58,608 bases of DNA, taken from positions 1 through 58,608 of the forward strand of contig JANQLO010000080.1 of NCBI GenBank assembly GCA_028280505.1, read 5' to 3'. Positions 36,575 through 45,778 of this stretch are shown in pieces. Each line of letters starts with the position of its first letter. Position 1 is the stretch's first letter. The notes beneath the pieces are model-generated. The model was not told the origin of the DNA, did no database searches, and saw nothing but the letters and a program-made list of their open reading frames with translations. Position numbers and translations under genes: made by a program. The stretch comes from Chromatiales bacterium (GTDB lineage Bacteria; Pseudomonadota; Gammaproteobacteria; Chromatiales; Chromatiaceae).

Positions 36575-37546
36575 TCAACGCTCGTTCGACCGATACTCCA
36601 ACAACTGAACGCTGAACAAAGCGTCATCATCCATCCACACCTGCTGTTGCCTGAACCCTGCCCGTGCCGCCAAATCGGCGAATTCCCGCACGGTGTATTT
36701 ATATGAGTTTTCGGTATGGATACCTTCACCGCGCTCGAAAACAAACGAACGGTCTTCGATCCTGACCTGCTGATGCAGTTTGCTCATCAGGTGCATTTCG
36801 ATCCGGCCGGCGATCGGATTGTAAAATGCATAATGTTCGAATGTACGCGGATCGAGATCGCCATCGAGTTCGGACCTGATCCGTTCGAGCAGATTGAGAT
36901 TGAACCCCGCGGTCACGCCGGCACTATCATTGTAGGCCGCATTTAGAATGTCGACAGGCTTCTTCAGGTCGACACCGATCAACAGATGGCCACCCTCACC
37001 GATCATTGCCGCAATATCCGTGAGTAAGCGCTGCACATCATCCGGCTCGAAGTTACCGATGCTCGACCCGGGAAAGAAAGCCACCTTGTGGATCTTGTCG
37101 TCACAGTGCGGAATCTCCAGACCATGGCTGAAATCGACACAGGCCGCATGGACTTCGAGCCAAGGATAGTCGCGCGCCAGCGCTTCGGTCGACGACAACA
37201 GGAATTCCCTGGAAATATCGACACCGACGTAGCCGCTGGGCTTCAACGTCTCCAGCAACAGGCGCACCTTGCGGCTGGCACCGCTGCCCAACTCGACCAG
37301 TACGCACTCCTGCCCGATGTGCTCCACCAGCTCATGCACCGATCGTCGCAGAATGGCCATTTCGGTACGCGTCTGGTAGTACTCCGGCTGATCACAGATT
37401 CGGTCGAAGAGCTCTGAACCACGTTCGTCATAAAAGAATTTGGGCGGTATCGCGCGCGGCTGCCGCGACAGCCCTTCGATCACTTCGTCGCGCAGGCTCA
37501 CCTTTCCGGGGTGGGCGTCGTAAAAGGTAATGGCTTGGGCTTTCAT
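36575..37546 (-). CDS. egtD: L-histidine N-alpha-methyltransferase EgtD
   Basis: Trimethylates histidine to hercynine with S-adenosylmethionine, the first step of ergothioneine synthesis. The 323-residue protein has the family opening SRQPRAIPPKFFYDERGSEL, the SAM site VELGSGASRKVRLLL, VDISREFLL, FFPGSSIGNFEP and the C-terminal HTENSYKYT. The start ATG 37546 overlaps the egtB stop by 4 bp (ATGA); a longer frame into egtB is not used. Gene order egtB-egtD without egtC or egtE fits the proteobacterial type. Confidence 0.95.
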   Translation of the reverse strand: MKAQAITFYDAHPGKVSLRDEVIEGLSRQPRAIPPKFFYDERGSELFDRICDQPEYYQTRTEMAILRRSVHELVEHIGQECVLVELGSGASRKVRLLLETLKPSGYVGVDISREFLLSSTEALARDYPWLEVHAACVDFSHGLEIPHCDDKIHKVAFFPGSSIGNFEPDDVQRLLTDIAAMIGEGGHLLIGVDLKKPVDILNAAYNDSAGVTAGFNLNLLERIRSELDGDLDPRTFEHYAFYNPIAGRIEMHLMSKLHQQVRIEDRSFVFERGEGIHTENSYKYTVREFADLAARAGFRQQQVWMDDDALFSVQLLEYRSNER

Positions 37547-38856
37547 CGGTCTTCTGCGAGTCGGATCCCGGAAAACTGCCATCGGTCTTTGGGATAGAAA
37601 AAGTTGCGATAGCTGGTACGGATATGATCGCCAGGCGTCACACAAGAGCCACCACGCAATACCATCTGGCCCGACATGAACTTACCGTTGTATTCACCGA
37701 CCGGACCGTCGGGTATCCGGAAACCGGGGTAAGCGGTATACGAGCTGGCGGTCCATTCCCAAACGTCGCCATACAACTGACGCAAACCATGGTCGTCGGC
37801 TGTCGCCATCGGCTGCAAAAAACCGGCTTCTCGTAGATTGGCACCGTCTTGCAGCGGCTTGGTGCGCACCGCAGCGGCCTGCGCCGCAACCTCCCATTCG
37901 GCTTCGGTCGGTAGGCGTCGACTCGCCCAACTCGCATAGGCATCGGCCTCGAATTGACTCACATGACAAACCGGTGCCGAGGGATCGACCGGGCGCATGC
38001 CGCCCAGGGTGAATTGCCACCATTCGCCATCACGTCGCTCCCAATACAACGGCGCCTGCCAACCTTCCGCCTTGACGGTGGCCCAACCTTCCGACAGCCA
38101 CCAACGTGGTTCCCGATAACCGCCATCATCGATAAAGGCCAGATAATCGGCATTGCTGACCGGTCGATCGGCCAGCGCGAAATCTTCCAACCAGACACGA
38201 TGCCGCGGTTGCTCGTTGTCATAGGCGAAACCATCGATATCGAGATCGGCGCCGATGTCGTACAGGCCGCCATCGAATTCCGACCAACCCGCCTCTCCCA
38301 CATCATGGTGGCCAACCGAGGGCAGATCCTCGCGATAGGCGGGACGCAGCGGATTATGGGAAAAGGCGTGCTTGAGATCGGTCAGCAGCAATTCCTGATG
38401 TTGTTGTTCATGATGCAAACCGAGCGTGATCAACGGTTGGATACGCGACCGTATCTGATCGTCGCACCGATCGATCAATTCGAGCATCGCCTCGTCGACC
38501 GCGGCACGATACGCATAAACTTCGGCGACGGTCGGACGTGACAGAAAACCACGATGCGGGCGGAGGAAAGGCTCGCCGTGGGTCACGTAATAGGAATTGA
38601 ACAGGTGATCGAATTCGGGACGGTAGAGCCGATAGCCGGCAACGAAACGATTCAGCAGGAAAGTCTCGAAAAACCACGTGGTATGCGCGATATGCCATTT
38701 GGCGGGGCTGACATCGGGCATCGTTTGAACGCCGAAATCTTCATTCGCCAGCGGCCCACACAAAAACTCTGTGGCGTCTCGCACCTGACGATAGCGCATC
38801 GCCATCAACGAGCACGCGTCAAACGCCGTATCCCGGATAGCTTGGGTCTCTGCCAT
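37543..38856 (-). CDS. egtB: Hercynine oxygenase / sulfoxide synthase EgtB
   Basis: A non-haem iron enzyme that joins hercynine and a thiol substrate to form the sulfoxide precursor of ergothioneine. About 437 residues: the N-terminal DinB-like domain carries HHEQQHQELLLTDLKH with the iron ligands H-x3-H-x-E, and the C-terminal formylglycine-generating-like domain has YGDVWEWTASSY, GEYNGKFMSGQMVLRGGS and TSYRNFFYP. A strong GGGGGAGGG site directly before ATG 38856 sets the start, although the frame is open further upstream. No EgtC or EgtE is seen, so the thiol (cysteine or gamma-glutamylcysteine) and the lyase are open. Confidence 0.95.
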   Translation of the reverse strand: MAETQAIRDTAFDACSLMAMRYRQVRDATEFLCGPLANEDFGVQTMPDVSPAKWHIAHTTWFFETFLLNRFVAGYRLYRPEFDHLFNSYYVTHGEPFLRPHRGFLSRPTVAEVYAYRAAVDEAMLELIDRCDDQIRSRIQPLITLGLHHEQQHQELLLTDLKHAFSHNPLRPAYREDLPSVGHHDVGEAGWSEFDGGLYDIGADLDIDGFAYDNEQPRHRVWLEDFALADRPVSNADYLAFIDDGGYREPRWWLSEGWATVKAEGWQAPLYWERRDGEWWQFTLGGMRPVDPSAPVCHVSQFEADAYASWASRRLPTEAEWEVAAQAAAVRTKPLQDGANLREAGFLQPMATADDHGLRQLYGDVWEWTASSYTAYPGFRIPDGPVGEYNGKFMSGQMVLRGGSCVTPGDHIRTSYRNFFYPKDRWQFSGIRLAEDR

Positions 38857-39089
38857 TTTCCCTCCCCCTCTCGACCGATCCATCGTCACACGATGGTTTT
38901 GTGCTGTGTACGGCCACGACCACCCGACACCCTGCCCCAGTGAATGGGAGGGGTCAAGCAAACCGCCAACAGATCACGGAATTACCGGCATGGTAACGGC
39001 GCTATATTGCAGCTTGACGCGCCGCGTGCCGCCATAAGGCCGCACACCGACAGAATGAGGATTATCGGGAAAAGGGGCTGCCGCGTGGA

Positions 39090-40256
39090 TCAATCCTGTT
39101 TTGCTTCGGGCCAAAGAATCAGCTCATCGTCAAGACCGACACACCGGGCACGACCGTTCGTCTTCGCCTGGTACATACGGTGATCGCCGAGTTCGACCTG
39201 GGATTTCCAGTCACGCACATCGCTTTCCGAACTCTCCGCGACACCGACACTCGCCGTCACCGGGGTATCGTCGGGCCGCATACCGATACCCGCATGCATC
39301 ACGCGATCGGCGATCATGCCGGCCTCTTTGCCGTCGGCATTCGGTAACACCACGACGAACTCCTCGCCTCCCCAACGAATGACCGCATCGCCTTTACGCA
39401 GCGACTCGCCCATTTTCTGCGCCGCGGTCTTGAGCACTTTGTCTCCGGCCTCGTGACCAAAACTGTCGTTGATTATTTTGAAGTGATCGAGATCGAGATA
39501 GAGCAGCGACAGCGGCGTTTGATTCATCGTAGCCAGACGGAACTGCAGATCCAGCATCTCTATTCCTGCACGCCGGGTCAGTACCCCGGTCAACACGTCA
39601 TAGCTGGCCCGGCTGACTTGCGACAACATGTAGCGCAACTGGCTGAGTGCGGAAAACAGCGCAACTCCGAGAATCAGCAACATCAGCCAGACGGTCGACA
39701 CGGCCTGCGGCAGTTCGGCGGCGGTTTCCGGAAACGCCGTATAAACCGCAACGAAGAACATCGGCGCCGCATAGGCGACGAACTCGGAAAGGGTCAGGGG
39801 GAACAACGTGAGTCCGGCGACCATGACGAATGGCAGTAGCGCATAGATCTCGGCAACCACGCGGGCCATTCCGGTAAGCTCATCCCCATTGATCACGTGG
39901 TCCGTTACCAAATGAAAAACCGGGGTAACGGCAAGCATGGCGCCCAACAACAGCCGGGCGCGCCAAAGCTCGGGATCTCTTGCGGCCTGCCAGGCAATAA
40001 TCACGAACACGACCGCCGACGACAGACGTACGATCAGCAACTCGATCCATAGCTCGTTGGGCAACAGCCACAGGTCCAACAGAAACCACAGCGGCACCAG
40101 CACCGCGAACACCGCACTGAAGAAAAAGACCCTGGCCTGGATCATGGACGCGCGATGGGTTGAGATTGGTGCCCCGTGTTGCGCGGCAGTGAAAAGTTCG
40201 AACAACTGATCCTTGGTATGAATTCCCAACGACTCGCGAAGATTCATAGGCGTCAT
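39090..40256 (-). CDS. Membrane-bound diguanylate cyclase
   Basis: About 388 residues. Six hydrophobic helices fill residues about 35-205, followed by a GGDEF domain (about 220-380) with YDVLTGVLTRRAG, DLDHFKIINDSFGHEAGD and the active loop RWGGEEFVVVL. An RKGD inhibitory site lies five residues before GGEEF, so product inhibition is expected. It makes c-di-GMP, tuned by an unknown membrane signal. I start at ATG 40256 (or 40247); the frame upstream is open but of different composition. No EAL domain is present. Confidence 0.9.
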   Translation of the reverse strand: MTPMNLRESLGIHTKDQLFELFTAAQHGAPISTHRASMIQARVFFFSAVFAVLVPLWFLLDLWLLPNELWIELLIVRLSSAVVFVIIAWQAARDPELWRARLLLGAMLAVTPVFHLVTDHVINGDELTGMARVVAEIYALLPFVMVAGLTLFPLTLSEFVAYAAPMFFVAVYTAFPETAAELPQAVSTVWLMLLILGVALFSALSQLRYMLSQVSRASYDVLTGVLTRRAGIEMLDLQFRLATMNQTPLSLLYLDLDHFKIINDSFGHEAGDKVLKTAAQKMGESLRKGDAVIRWGGEEFVVVLPNADGKEAGMIADRVMHAGIGMRPDDTPVTASVGVAESSESDVRDWKSQVELGDHRMYQAKTNGRARCVGLDDELILWPEAKQD

Positions 40257-40702
40257 AGATACCCGACAACTTTTATCAAAATAGATACACCGCCACATCG
40301 CAAACAACCGCATTGTCCGCGTGAGCATTCCAACCACCCCGCGCGACCCAGTGCAGCAAAAACCCGAAGGATTAAGCGAGGATACGGGCATCCAGCCGGA
40401 CGTTACCCTCGCAGTTAACACCGATCAAGTACAAGCGCAAAGCACAAAGTTTCTGATCTGGATCGAATTATCCGCTTTCGGACGTTTTCACTCGCCCCAA
40501 GCGGTCATGGCAAAAACGACCGGGTTTTGGCCATCGGCAAAGACGCATGACAATTGTTACACTGCGCGGTTTGACCCTTGGTATTCGTGACAATCGTTTA
40601 TTTCTGCCCTAATCGGCAATTCGCAAGGCGTCGGCCTCAACAACAGGGTACATAGAAACCGTAAAGCCCAAATCGCTGGGTTCACGCAAATACGCGACGG
40701 CA
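40257..40702. other. Divergent intergenic region between the cyclase gene and rnfA
   Basis: About 446 bp with no gene I can support. A short palindromic core TGACAATTGTTA occurs near 40548-40559. A TTGACC near 40570 has no good -10 at the right distance. The region should carry the rnf promoter, but I cannot place it with confidence. Confidence 0.4.
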
Positions 40703-41284
40703 ATGACGGAATACGCGCTCATATTGGTCAGTACGGTCCTGGTCAACAACTTCGTTCTGGTGAAGTTCCTTGGCCTGTGCCCGTTCATGGGCGTGTCGCG
40801 CAAACTGGAAACGGCAATGGGCATGGGACTGGCCACGACTTTCGTTCTGACTTTGTCGTCGGTCAGCAGCTACCTGGTCAACGAATACATCCTGGTGCCC
40901 TTGGATTTGGCGTATTTACGCACCATCGCTTTCATTCTGGTGATCGCGGTCGTGGTCCAGTTCACCGAAATGGTCATGCATAAAACCAGCCCATTGCTGT
41001 ACCAGGTCTTGGGTATCTTCCTTCCGTTGATTACCACCAATTGCGCGGTACTCGGTGTCGCCCTGCTCAACATTCAGGAACAGCACAGCTTTGTCGAATC
41101 GGCACTCTACGGTTTCGGCGCCGCAGTGGGATTCTCGCTGGTGCTGGTACTGTTTGCCGCGGTACGCGAGCGGGTAGCGGTCGCCGACGTACCCGAACCC
41201 TTTCAAGGCAACGCCATCGCCCTGATCACCGCCGGTCTGATGTCGATGGCCTTCATGGGCTTCGCCGGCCTGGTCAGCGGGTAG
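40703..41284 (+). CDS. rnfA: Rnf electron-transport complex subunit A
   Basis: A 193-residue inner-membrane protein with six helices ([40 protein letters not shown] and following). Family marks are the CPFMGVS motif and [14 protein letters not shown], with cysteines that hold a membrane [2Fe-2S] centre together with RnfE. It is part of the ferredoxin:NAD+ oxidoreductase or, in non-anaerobes, the SoxR-reducing Rsx complex. First gene of a tight six-gene operon; rnfB begins 9 bp later. Confidence 0.97.
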   Translation: MTEYALILVSTVLVNNFVLVKFLGLCPFMGVSRKLETAMGMGLATTFVLTLSSVSSYLVNEYILVPLDLAYLRTIAFILVIAVVVQFTEMVMHKTSPLLYQVLGIFLPLITTNCAVLGVALLNIQEQHSFVESALYGFGAAVGFSLVLVLFAAVRERVAVADVPEPFQGNAIALITAGLMSMAFMGFAGLVSG

Positions 41285-41293
41285 TCCGAGCGG

Positions 41294-41851
41294 ATGATCG
41301 CCGCCATCGTAACCATCGCCGGCCTATCGACCGTATTCGGCCTGCTGCTCGGCTATGCGGCAATCCGTTTTCGTGTCGAAGGCGATCCCATCGCCGATCA
41401 AATCGACGCCCTGCTACCACAAACCCAGTGCGGCCAATGTGCCTTTGCCGGCTGTCGACCCTATGCCGAAGCGATTGCCGCCGGTGAAGCCGAGATCAAT
41501 CGCTGCCCGCCGGGCGGTGAAGCGACCATGATCGCACTGGCCGAACTACTCGGACGTGATCCGGTGCCGTTGGAAGACGAGGACGCCGCCGAGAAGCCCA
41601 AGGCGGTAGCCTATATCGTCGAAGCCGAGTGCATCGGTTGCACTTTGTGTATTCAGGCTTGTCCGGTCGACGCGATCGTCGGTGCCGCCAAGCAGATGCA
41701 TACGATAATCGACGACGAATGCACCGGTTGCGAACTTTGCCTACCACCCTGCCCGGTCGAATGCATACACATGCATCCGATCGGGGAAACGATACAAACC
41801 TGGCAGTGGCCCTACCCCAAAGAGGCAGCAAAAGGGGCAACGCATGGCTGA
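41294..41851 (+). CDS. rnfB: Rnf electron-transport complex subunit B
   Basis: A 185-residue ferredoxin-type subunit. An N-terminal membrane anchor leads to a 4Fe-4S domain [16 protein letters not shown] with the fourth Cys in INRCPPGG, then two bacterial ferredoxin motifs [12 protein letters not shown] and [12 protein letters not shown]. It receives electrons in the complex. It ends in an 8-bp overlap with rnfC (ATGGCTGA). Confidence 0.97.
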   Translation: MIAAIVTIAGLSTVFGLLLGYAAIRFRVEGDPIADQIDALLPQTQCGQCAFAGCRPYAEAIAAGEAEINRCPPGGEATMIALAELLGRDPVPLEDEDAAEKPKAVAYIVEAECIGCTLCIQACPVDAIVGAAKQMHTIIDDECTGCELCLPPCPVECIHMHPIGETIQTWQWPYPKEAAKGATHG

Positions 41852-43415
41852 GCCACGCAACATCTGGACCTTCCGGGGCGGTTTGCACCTGGACGACCAC
41901 AAGGCCGTCTCGACCGGCCGTACGATCGAGCCGGCATCGATCCCGGAGCGCCTGGTGTTGCCGCTGCAACAGCATATCGGTCAGGCGGCCGAGGTGCTGG
42001 TAAAGCCGGGCGACCCGGTCGGCAAAGGACAATTGATCGCTCGCGCGAGCGACTATGTCAGTGCGTCGATACATGCACCGACGTCCGGAAAAATCGTCGC
42101 CGTTGAACAGCGCCCGGTCGCCCACCCTTCCGGCTTGAGCGATCACTGCATCATCATGGACAGCGACGGTGAAGATACCTGGGGAGAGTTACCACCGGCC
42201 TGGCCGGATTACACCGAACGCAGCGCCGCCGAACTGCGTGAACGCATCCGTTGGGCCGGCGTGGTCGGCCTTGGCGGCGCGGTGTTCCCGACCGCGGTCA
42301 AGGTCAATACCAGTGGCCAGCGTGCGATCGACACCCTGATCATCAACGGCGCCGAATGCGAACCCTATATCAGCTGCGACGATGCGCTGATGCGGGCACA
42401 TCCGGAGGACATCCTCGACGGTATCGCCATCCTGCGGCACATCATCGGGGCACACGAGTGCCTGATCGGTATCGAGGATAACAAGCCCGAAGCCATCGAG
42501 GCCCTACGCCACGCTATAGAGACGCGCGGCGAAAGAGACATCGAGGTGGTCGTTGTACCAACGCTCTATCCCAGCGGCGGCGAAAAACAACTGATCAAAT
42601 TGCTCACCGGACGCGAAGTGCCGACCAACAGCCTGCCGGCATCGGTCGGTGTGCTTTGCCAAAACGTGGCCACCGCGGTGACCGTGGCCAATGCCGTGCT
42701 GCACGGTCGACCGCTGATCGAGCGCATCGTCACGGTCACGGGCCAGGGCATCCGGCAACCGGGTAACTATCGGGCGTTGATCGGCACCTCCGCCGACCGA
42801 CTGGTCGCCAAAGCCGGGGGGTATAGCGAACACATCCACCAATTGATCTTCGGCGGCCCGATGATGGGATTCTCGCTTCGCAGCGATCAAGTACCCATAA
42901 CCAAGGCCACCAACTGCTTACTTGCCGCATCGCAGGCGGAAGCGCCGAACAACGATCCCGAACGCCCCTGCATCCGTTGCGGCGAGTGCGCACGAGTTTG
43001 CCCGGTACAGCTTTTGCCGCAACAAATGTTGTGGCACACGCGCGCGCACGACTTCGACAAAGTCCAGGATTTCCACCTGTTCGAATGCATTGAATGCGGC
43101 TGCTGCGCGTACGTTTGTCCATCGCATATCCCGCTGGTCCAATATTACCGTTTCGCCAAGACTGCAATCTGGACACAGGAACGCGAGCGCGAAAAATCCG
43201 ATCTGGCACGCCGGCGGCACGAGGCCCGACAGACCCGGCTGGAGCGGATCGAGGCCGAGCGCAAAGCCCGCCTGCGAAAAAAGAAAGAGGCCTTGGAAAA
43301 AAAGCCGGCCGCGCAAGATGACGACCCTAAAAAAGCCGCGATCGAGGCCGCGATGCAGCGCGTCGCGGCCAAAAAGGCGGCGCAACAAAATCCCGAACCG
43401 GCGGGCAAAGACTGA
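41844..43415 (+). CDS. rnfC: Rnf electron-transport complex subunit C
   Basis: A 523-residue peripheral subunit that carries the NAD(H)/FMN site and two 4Fe-4S clusters. Visible are the [12 protein letters not shown] nucleotide loop, [14 protein letters not shown], the cluster motifs [12 protein letters not shown] and [12 protein letters not shown], and a Lys/Arg/Glu-rich coiled C-terminal tail (about 440-520) of the type seen in gammaproteobacterial RsxC, here only about 80 residues long. It is followed after 2 bp by rnfD. Confidence 0.97.
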   Translation: MAEPRNIWTFRGGLHLDDHKAVSTGRTIEPASIPERLVLPLQQHIGQAAEVLVKPGDPVGKGQLIARASDYVSASIHAPTSGKIVAVEQRPVAHPSGLSDHCIIMDSDGEDTWGELPPAWPDYTERSAAELRERIRWAGVVGLGGAVFPTAVKVNTSGQRAIDTLIINGAECEPYISCDDALMRAHPEDILDGIAILRHIIGAHECLIGIEDNKPEAIEALRHAIETRGERDIEVVVVPTLYPSGGEKQLIKLLTGREVPTNSLPASVGVLCQNVATAVTVANAVLHGRPLIERIVTVTGQGIRQPGNYRALIGTSADRLVAKAGGYSEHIHQLIFGGPMMGFSLRSDQVPITKATNCLLAASQAEAPNNDPERPCIRCGECARVCPVQLLPQQMLWHTRAHDFDKVQDFHLFECIECGCCAYVCPSHIPLVQYYRFAKTAIWTQEREREKSDLARRRHEARQTRLERIEAERKARLRKKKEALEKKPAAQDDDPKKAAIEAAMQRVAAKKAAQQNPEPAGKD

Positions 43416-43417
43416 GT

Positions 43418-44461
43418 ATGGAATTCGCAACCGGCAGTTCTCCACACAAAATCGGCCCGCAGAACGTCACCCGGGTCATGGGCATGGTACTGCTCGCACT
43501 GGTCCCCGGCACCTTGGCGATGTGGTGGTACTTCGGCTGGGGCGTATTGATCAATCTGATGATCGCGGTTACCGCCGCCGTCGTCGCCGAAGCCGCCGTC
43601 ATGAGCCTGCGCGGTCGCGACGCACGCCCGGTGTTACTCGACTTGAGCGCAGTGGTCACCGCCTGGTTGCTGGCTCTGGCTCTACCGCCCCTCCTACCCT
43701 GGTGGCAGACCGTGCTCGGCAGCATGTTCGCGATCGTCGTAGTCAAACAGCTATTCGGCGGCATCGGTTACAACCCTTTCAACCCGGCAATGGCCGGTTA
43801 TGTGCTGCTGCTCGTTTCCTTTCCGGTCACCATGACGCGCTGGTTGCCGCCGGATGTCGTGAGTGGCCAGGCACTGTCGCTGGCCGACTCGCTGCACATT
43901 ATTTTTAGCGGCACACCGCCGCTGGGCCAGACCTGGGATACCCTGTCGAGCGCAACGCCATTGGACCAGATGCGCAGCGAGCTGTCGGAAAATCGCATGA
44001 TCAGCGAGATCCGCCAGAGCCCGCTGTGGGGCGACTTCGGGGGTCGCGGCTGGGAATGGATCGGTAACTGGTTTCTGCTCGGCGGACTGTTCCTGCTGTG
44101 GCGGCGCGTGATCAATTGGCGCATTCCGGCGAGCATGTTGGGTTCGCTGTTGCTGGTGTCGGGTCTGTTCTGGGCAATCGACCCGGAAACCCATCCCTTC
44201 CCGGCATTCCATCTATTCAGCGGCGCGGCCATCCTCGGTGCCTTCTTCATCGCCACCGACCCGGTTTCCGCCAGCACCACACCGAAAGGCCAACTGATCT
44301 ACGGTGCACTGATCGGTTTGTTCGTATTCATTATCCGCACTTGGGGCGGTTACCCGGACGCCGTCGCCTTCTCGGTACTGTTACTCAACATGGCCGCGCC
44401 GACCATCGATTACTACACCCAACCCAGGGTGTTCGGTCAGCGGAAGCACGACGATGCATAG
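43418..44461 (+). CDS. rnfD: Rnf electron-transport complex subunit D
   Basis: A 347-residue inner-membrane protein with about nine to ten helices. The covalent-FMN threonine is in LSSATPLDQ. GGIGYNPFNPAMAGYV and ATDPVSASTTPKG are NqrB/RnfD-family blocks. With RnfG it carries electrons through the membrane and is thought to drive ion transport. It ends in an 8-bp overlap with rnfG. Confidence 0.97.
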   Translation: MEFATGSSPHKIGPQNVTRVMGMVLLALVPGTLAMWWYFGWGVLINLMIAVTAAVVAEAAVMSLRGRDARPVLLDLSAVVTAWLLALALPPLLPWWQTVLGSMFAIVVVKQLFGGIGYNPFNPAMAGYVLLLVSFPVTMTRWLPPDVVSGQALSLADSLHIIFSGTPPLGQTWDTLSSATPLDQMRSELSENRMISEIRQSPLWGDFGGRGWEWIGNWFLLGGLFLLWRRVINWRIPASMLGSLLLVSGLFWAIDPETHPFPAFHLFSGAAILGAFFIATDPVSASTTPKGQLIYGALIGLFVFIIRTWGGYPDAVAFSVLLLNMAAPTIDYYTQPRVFGQRKHDDA

Positions 44462-45092
44462 CCTATCGGTGCTCATCTCCGGCGCCCTGCTTGGTGTATT
44501 CGGCATTATCGGCGCCGGTTTGGTCGGCTTCAGCCATGTGCTCACCGACGAGCGCATCGAGCGCAACGAGCGCGAGGCATTGCTGCAACAACTGCAGGTC
44601 ATGGTGCCGGCCGGGCGTATCGACAACGATCTGCTGACCGACGTGGTCGACATCAGCGCACCGGAGCAGCTCGGCAGCGAAACCACCCGTGTCTATCGCG
44701 GCCGGCAAGACGGCCGGCCGGTCGCACTGGTACTCAGCCCGGTCATCACTCAAGGCTACAGCGGACCGATCCGGATGATCGTCGCGGCGAATATCGACGG
44801 TAGCCTGGCCGGGGTACGTATCCTGGCACATCGCGAAACCCCCGGCCTGGGCGATAAAATCGAGATCGAGCGCTCGGATTGGATTCTCGGCTTCGATGGC
44901 AAATCGCTGTTGCGGCCCTCGGCCGGCGAATGGAAAGTCAAACGCGACGGCGGGGTATTCGATCAGTTCACCGGCGCGACCATTACGCCGCGTGCCGTGG
45001 TACGTGGCGTGAAAAACAGTCTCGATTATCTGCACGACAACAAGTGGCGTTTGTTCGAATCACAACCGCCGGCGGAGAACAGCGATGGATGA
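44454..45092 (+). CDS. rnfG: Rnf electron-transport complex subunit G
   Basis: A 212-residue protein with one N-terminal helix ([20 protein letters not shown]) and a periplasmic FMN domain; the flavin-bearing Thr is in [24 protein letters not shown] is the conserved preceding block. It shuttles electrons on the periplasmic face. It overlaps rnfE by 8 bp. Confidence 0.96.
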   Translation: MHSLSVLISGALLGVFGIIGAGLVGFSHVLTDERIERNEREALLQQLQVMVPAGRIDNDLLTDVVDISAPEQLGSETTRVYRGRQDGRPVALVLSPVITQGYSGPIRMIVAANIDGSLAGVRILAHRETPGLGDKIEIERSDWILGFDGKSLLRPSAGEWKVKRDGGVFDQFTGATITPRAVVRGVKNSLDYLHDNKWRLFESQPPAENSDG

Positions 45093-45777
45093 CGGTTACC
45101 GCAGAATCTGGCTCGACGGACTCTGGAGCAACAACCAGGCCCTGGTCGCGCTACTCGGCCTCTGTCCGCTACTCGCGGTATCCAATACGCTGATCAACGG
45201 ACTCGGTCTCGGCCTCGCGACCACCTTGGTGTTGACCTTGTCCAATGTCTCGGTCTCGCTGATACGTAATTGGGTCAGACCGGAGATCCGACTACCGGTA
45301 TTCGTACTGATCATCGCGTCTTTCGTGACCACGGTCGAACTGGTAATGAATGCCTACTTCCATGGTTTGTACAAGGTACTGGGCATCTTCATCCCGTTGA
45401 TCGTCACCAACTGCGCCATCATCGGACGCGCCGAAGCCTTTGCGTCGCGAAACCCGATACCGCGCGCATTGCACGACGGCCTGGCCATCGGCATCGGGTT
45501 CACCCTCGCATTGGTCGTGCTCGGTGGCGGGCGTGAATTGATCGGTCAGGGCACCTTGTTCGACGGCGCCCACCTGATGTTCGGCGAAGTCGCGCGCGAC
45601 TGGCGTTGGAGCGTCGGCGAGGCTTATCCGGGTCTGTTGATCGCGATTCTGCCGCCGGGTGCCTTCATCGGTCTCGGCCTGATGATCGCGCTGAAAAACA
45701 TCATCGACAAACGACTGACCGGTGCCAAACCAGTGCCGACCGACCAGCCCGAACAGGCCGTACCGACCTCTGCCTGA
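45085..45777 (+). CDS. rnfE: Rnf electron-transport complex subunit E
   Basis: A 230-residue inner-membrane protein, homologous to RnfA in inverted topology: [50 protein letters not shown] and [16 protein letters not shown]. The cysteines of CPLLAV and TNCAII help to bind the shared [2Fe-2S] cluster. Last gene of the operon. The convergent sensor-kinase gene stops 2 bp away, so no separate terminator is seen. Confidence 0.96.
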   Translation: MDDGYRRIWLDGLWSNNQALVALLGLCPLLAVSNTLINGLGLGLATTLVLTLSNVSVSLIRNWVRPEIRLPVFVLIIASFVTTVELVMNAYFHGLYKVLGIFIPLIVTNCAIIGRAEAFASRNPIPRALHDGLAIGIGFTLALVVLGGGRELIGQGTLFDGAHLMFGEVARDWRWSVGEAYPGLLIAILPPGAFIGLGLMIALKNIIDKRLTGAKPVPTDQPEQAVPTSA

Positions 45778-45778
45778 T

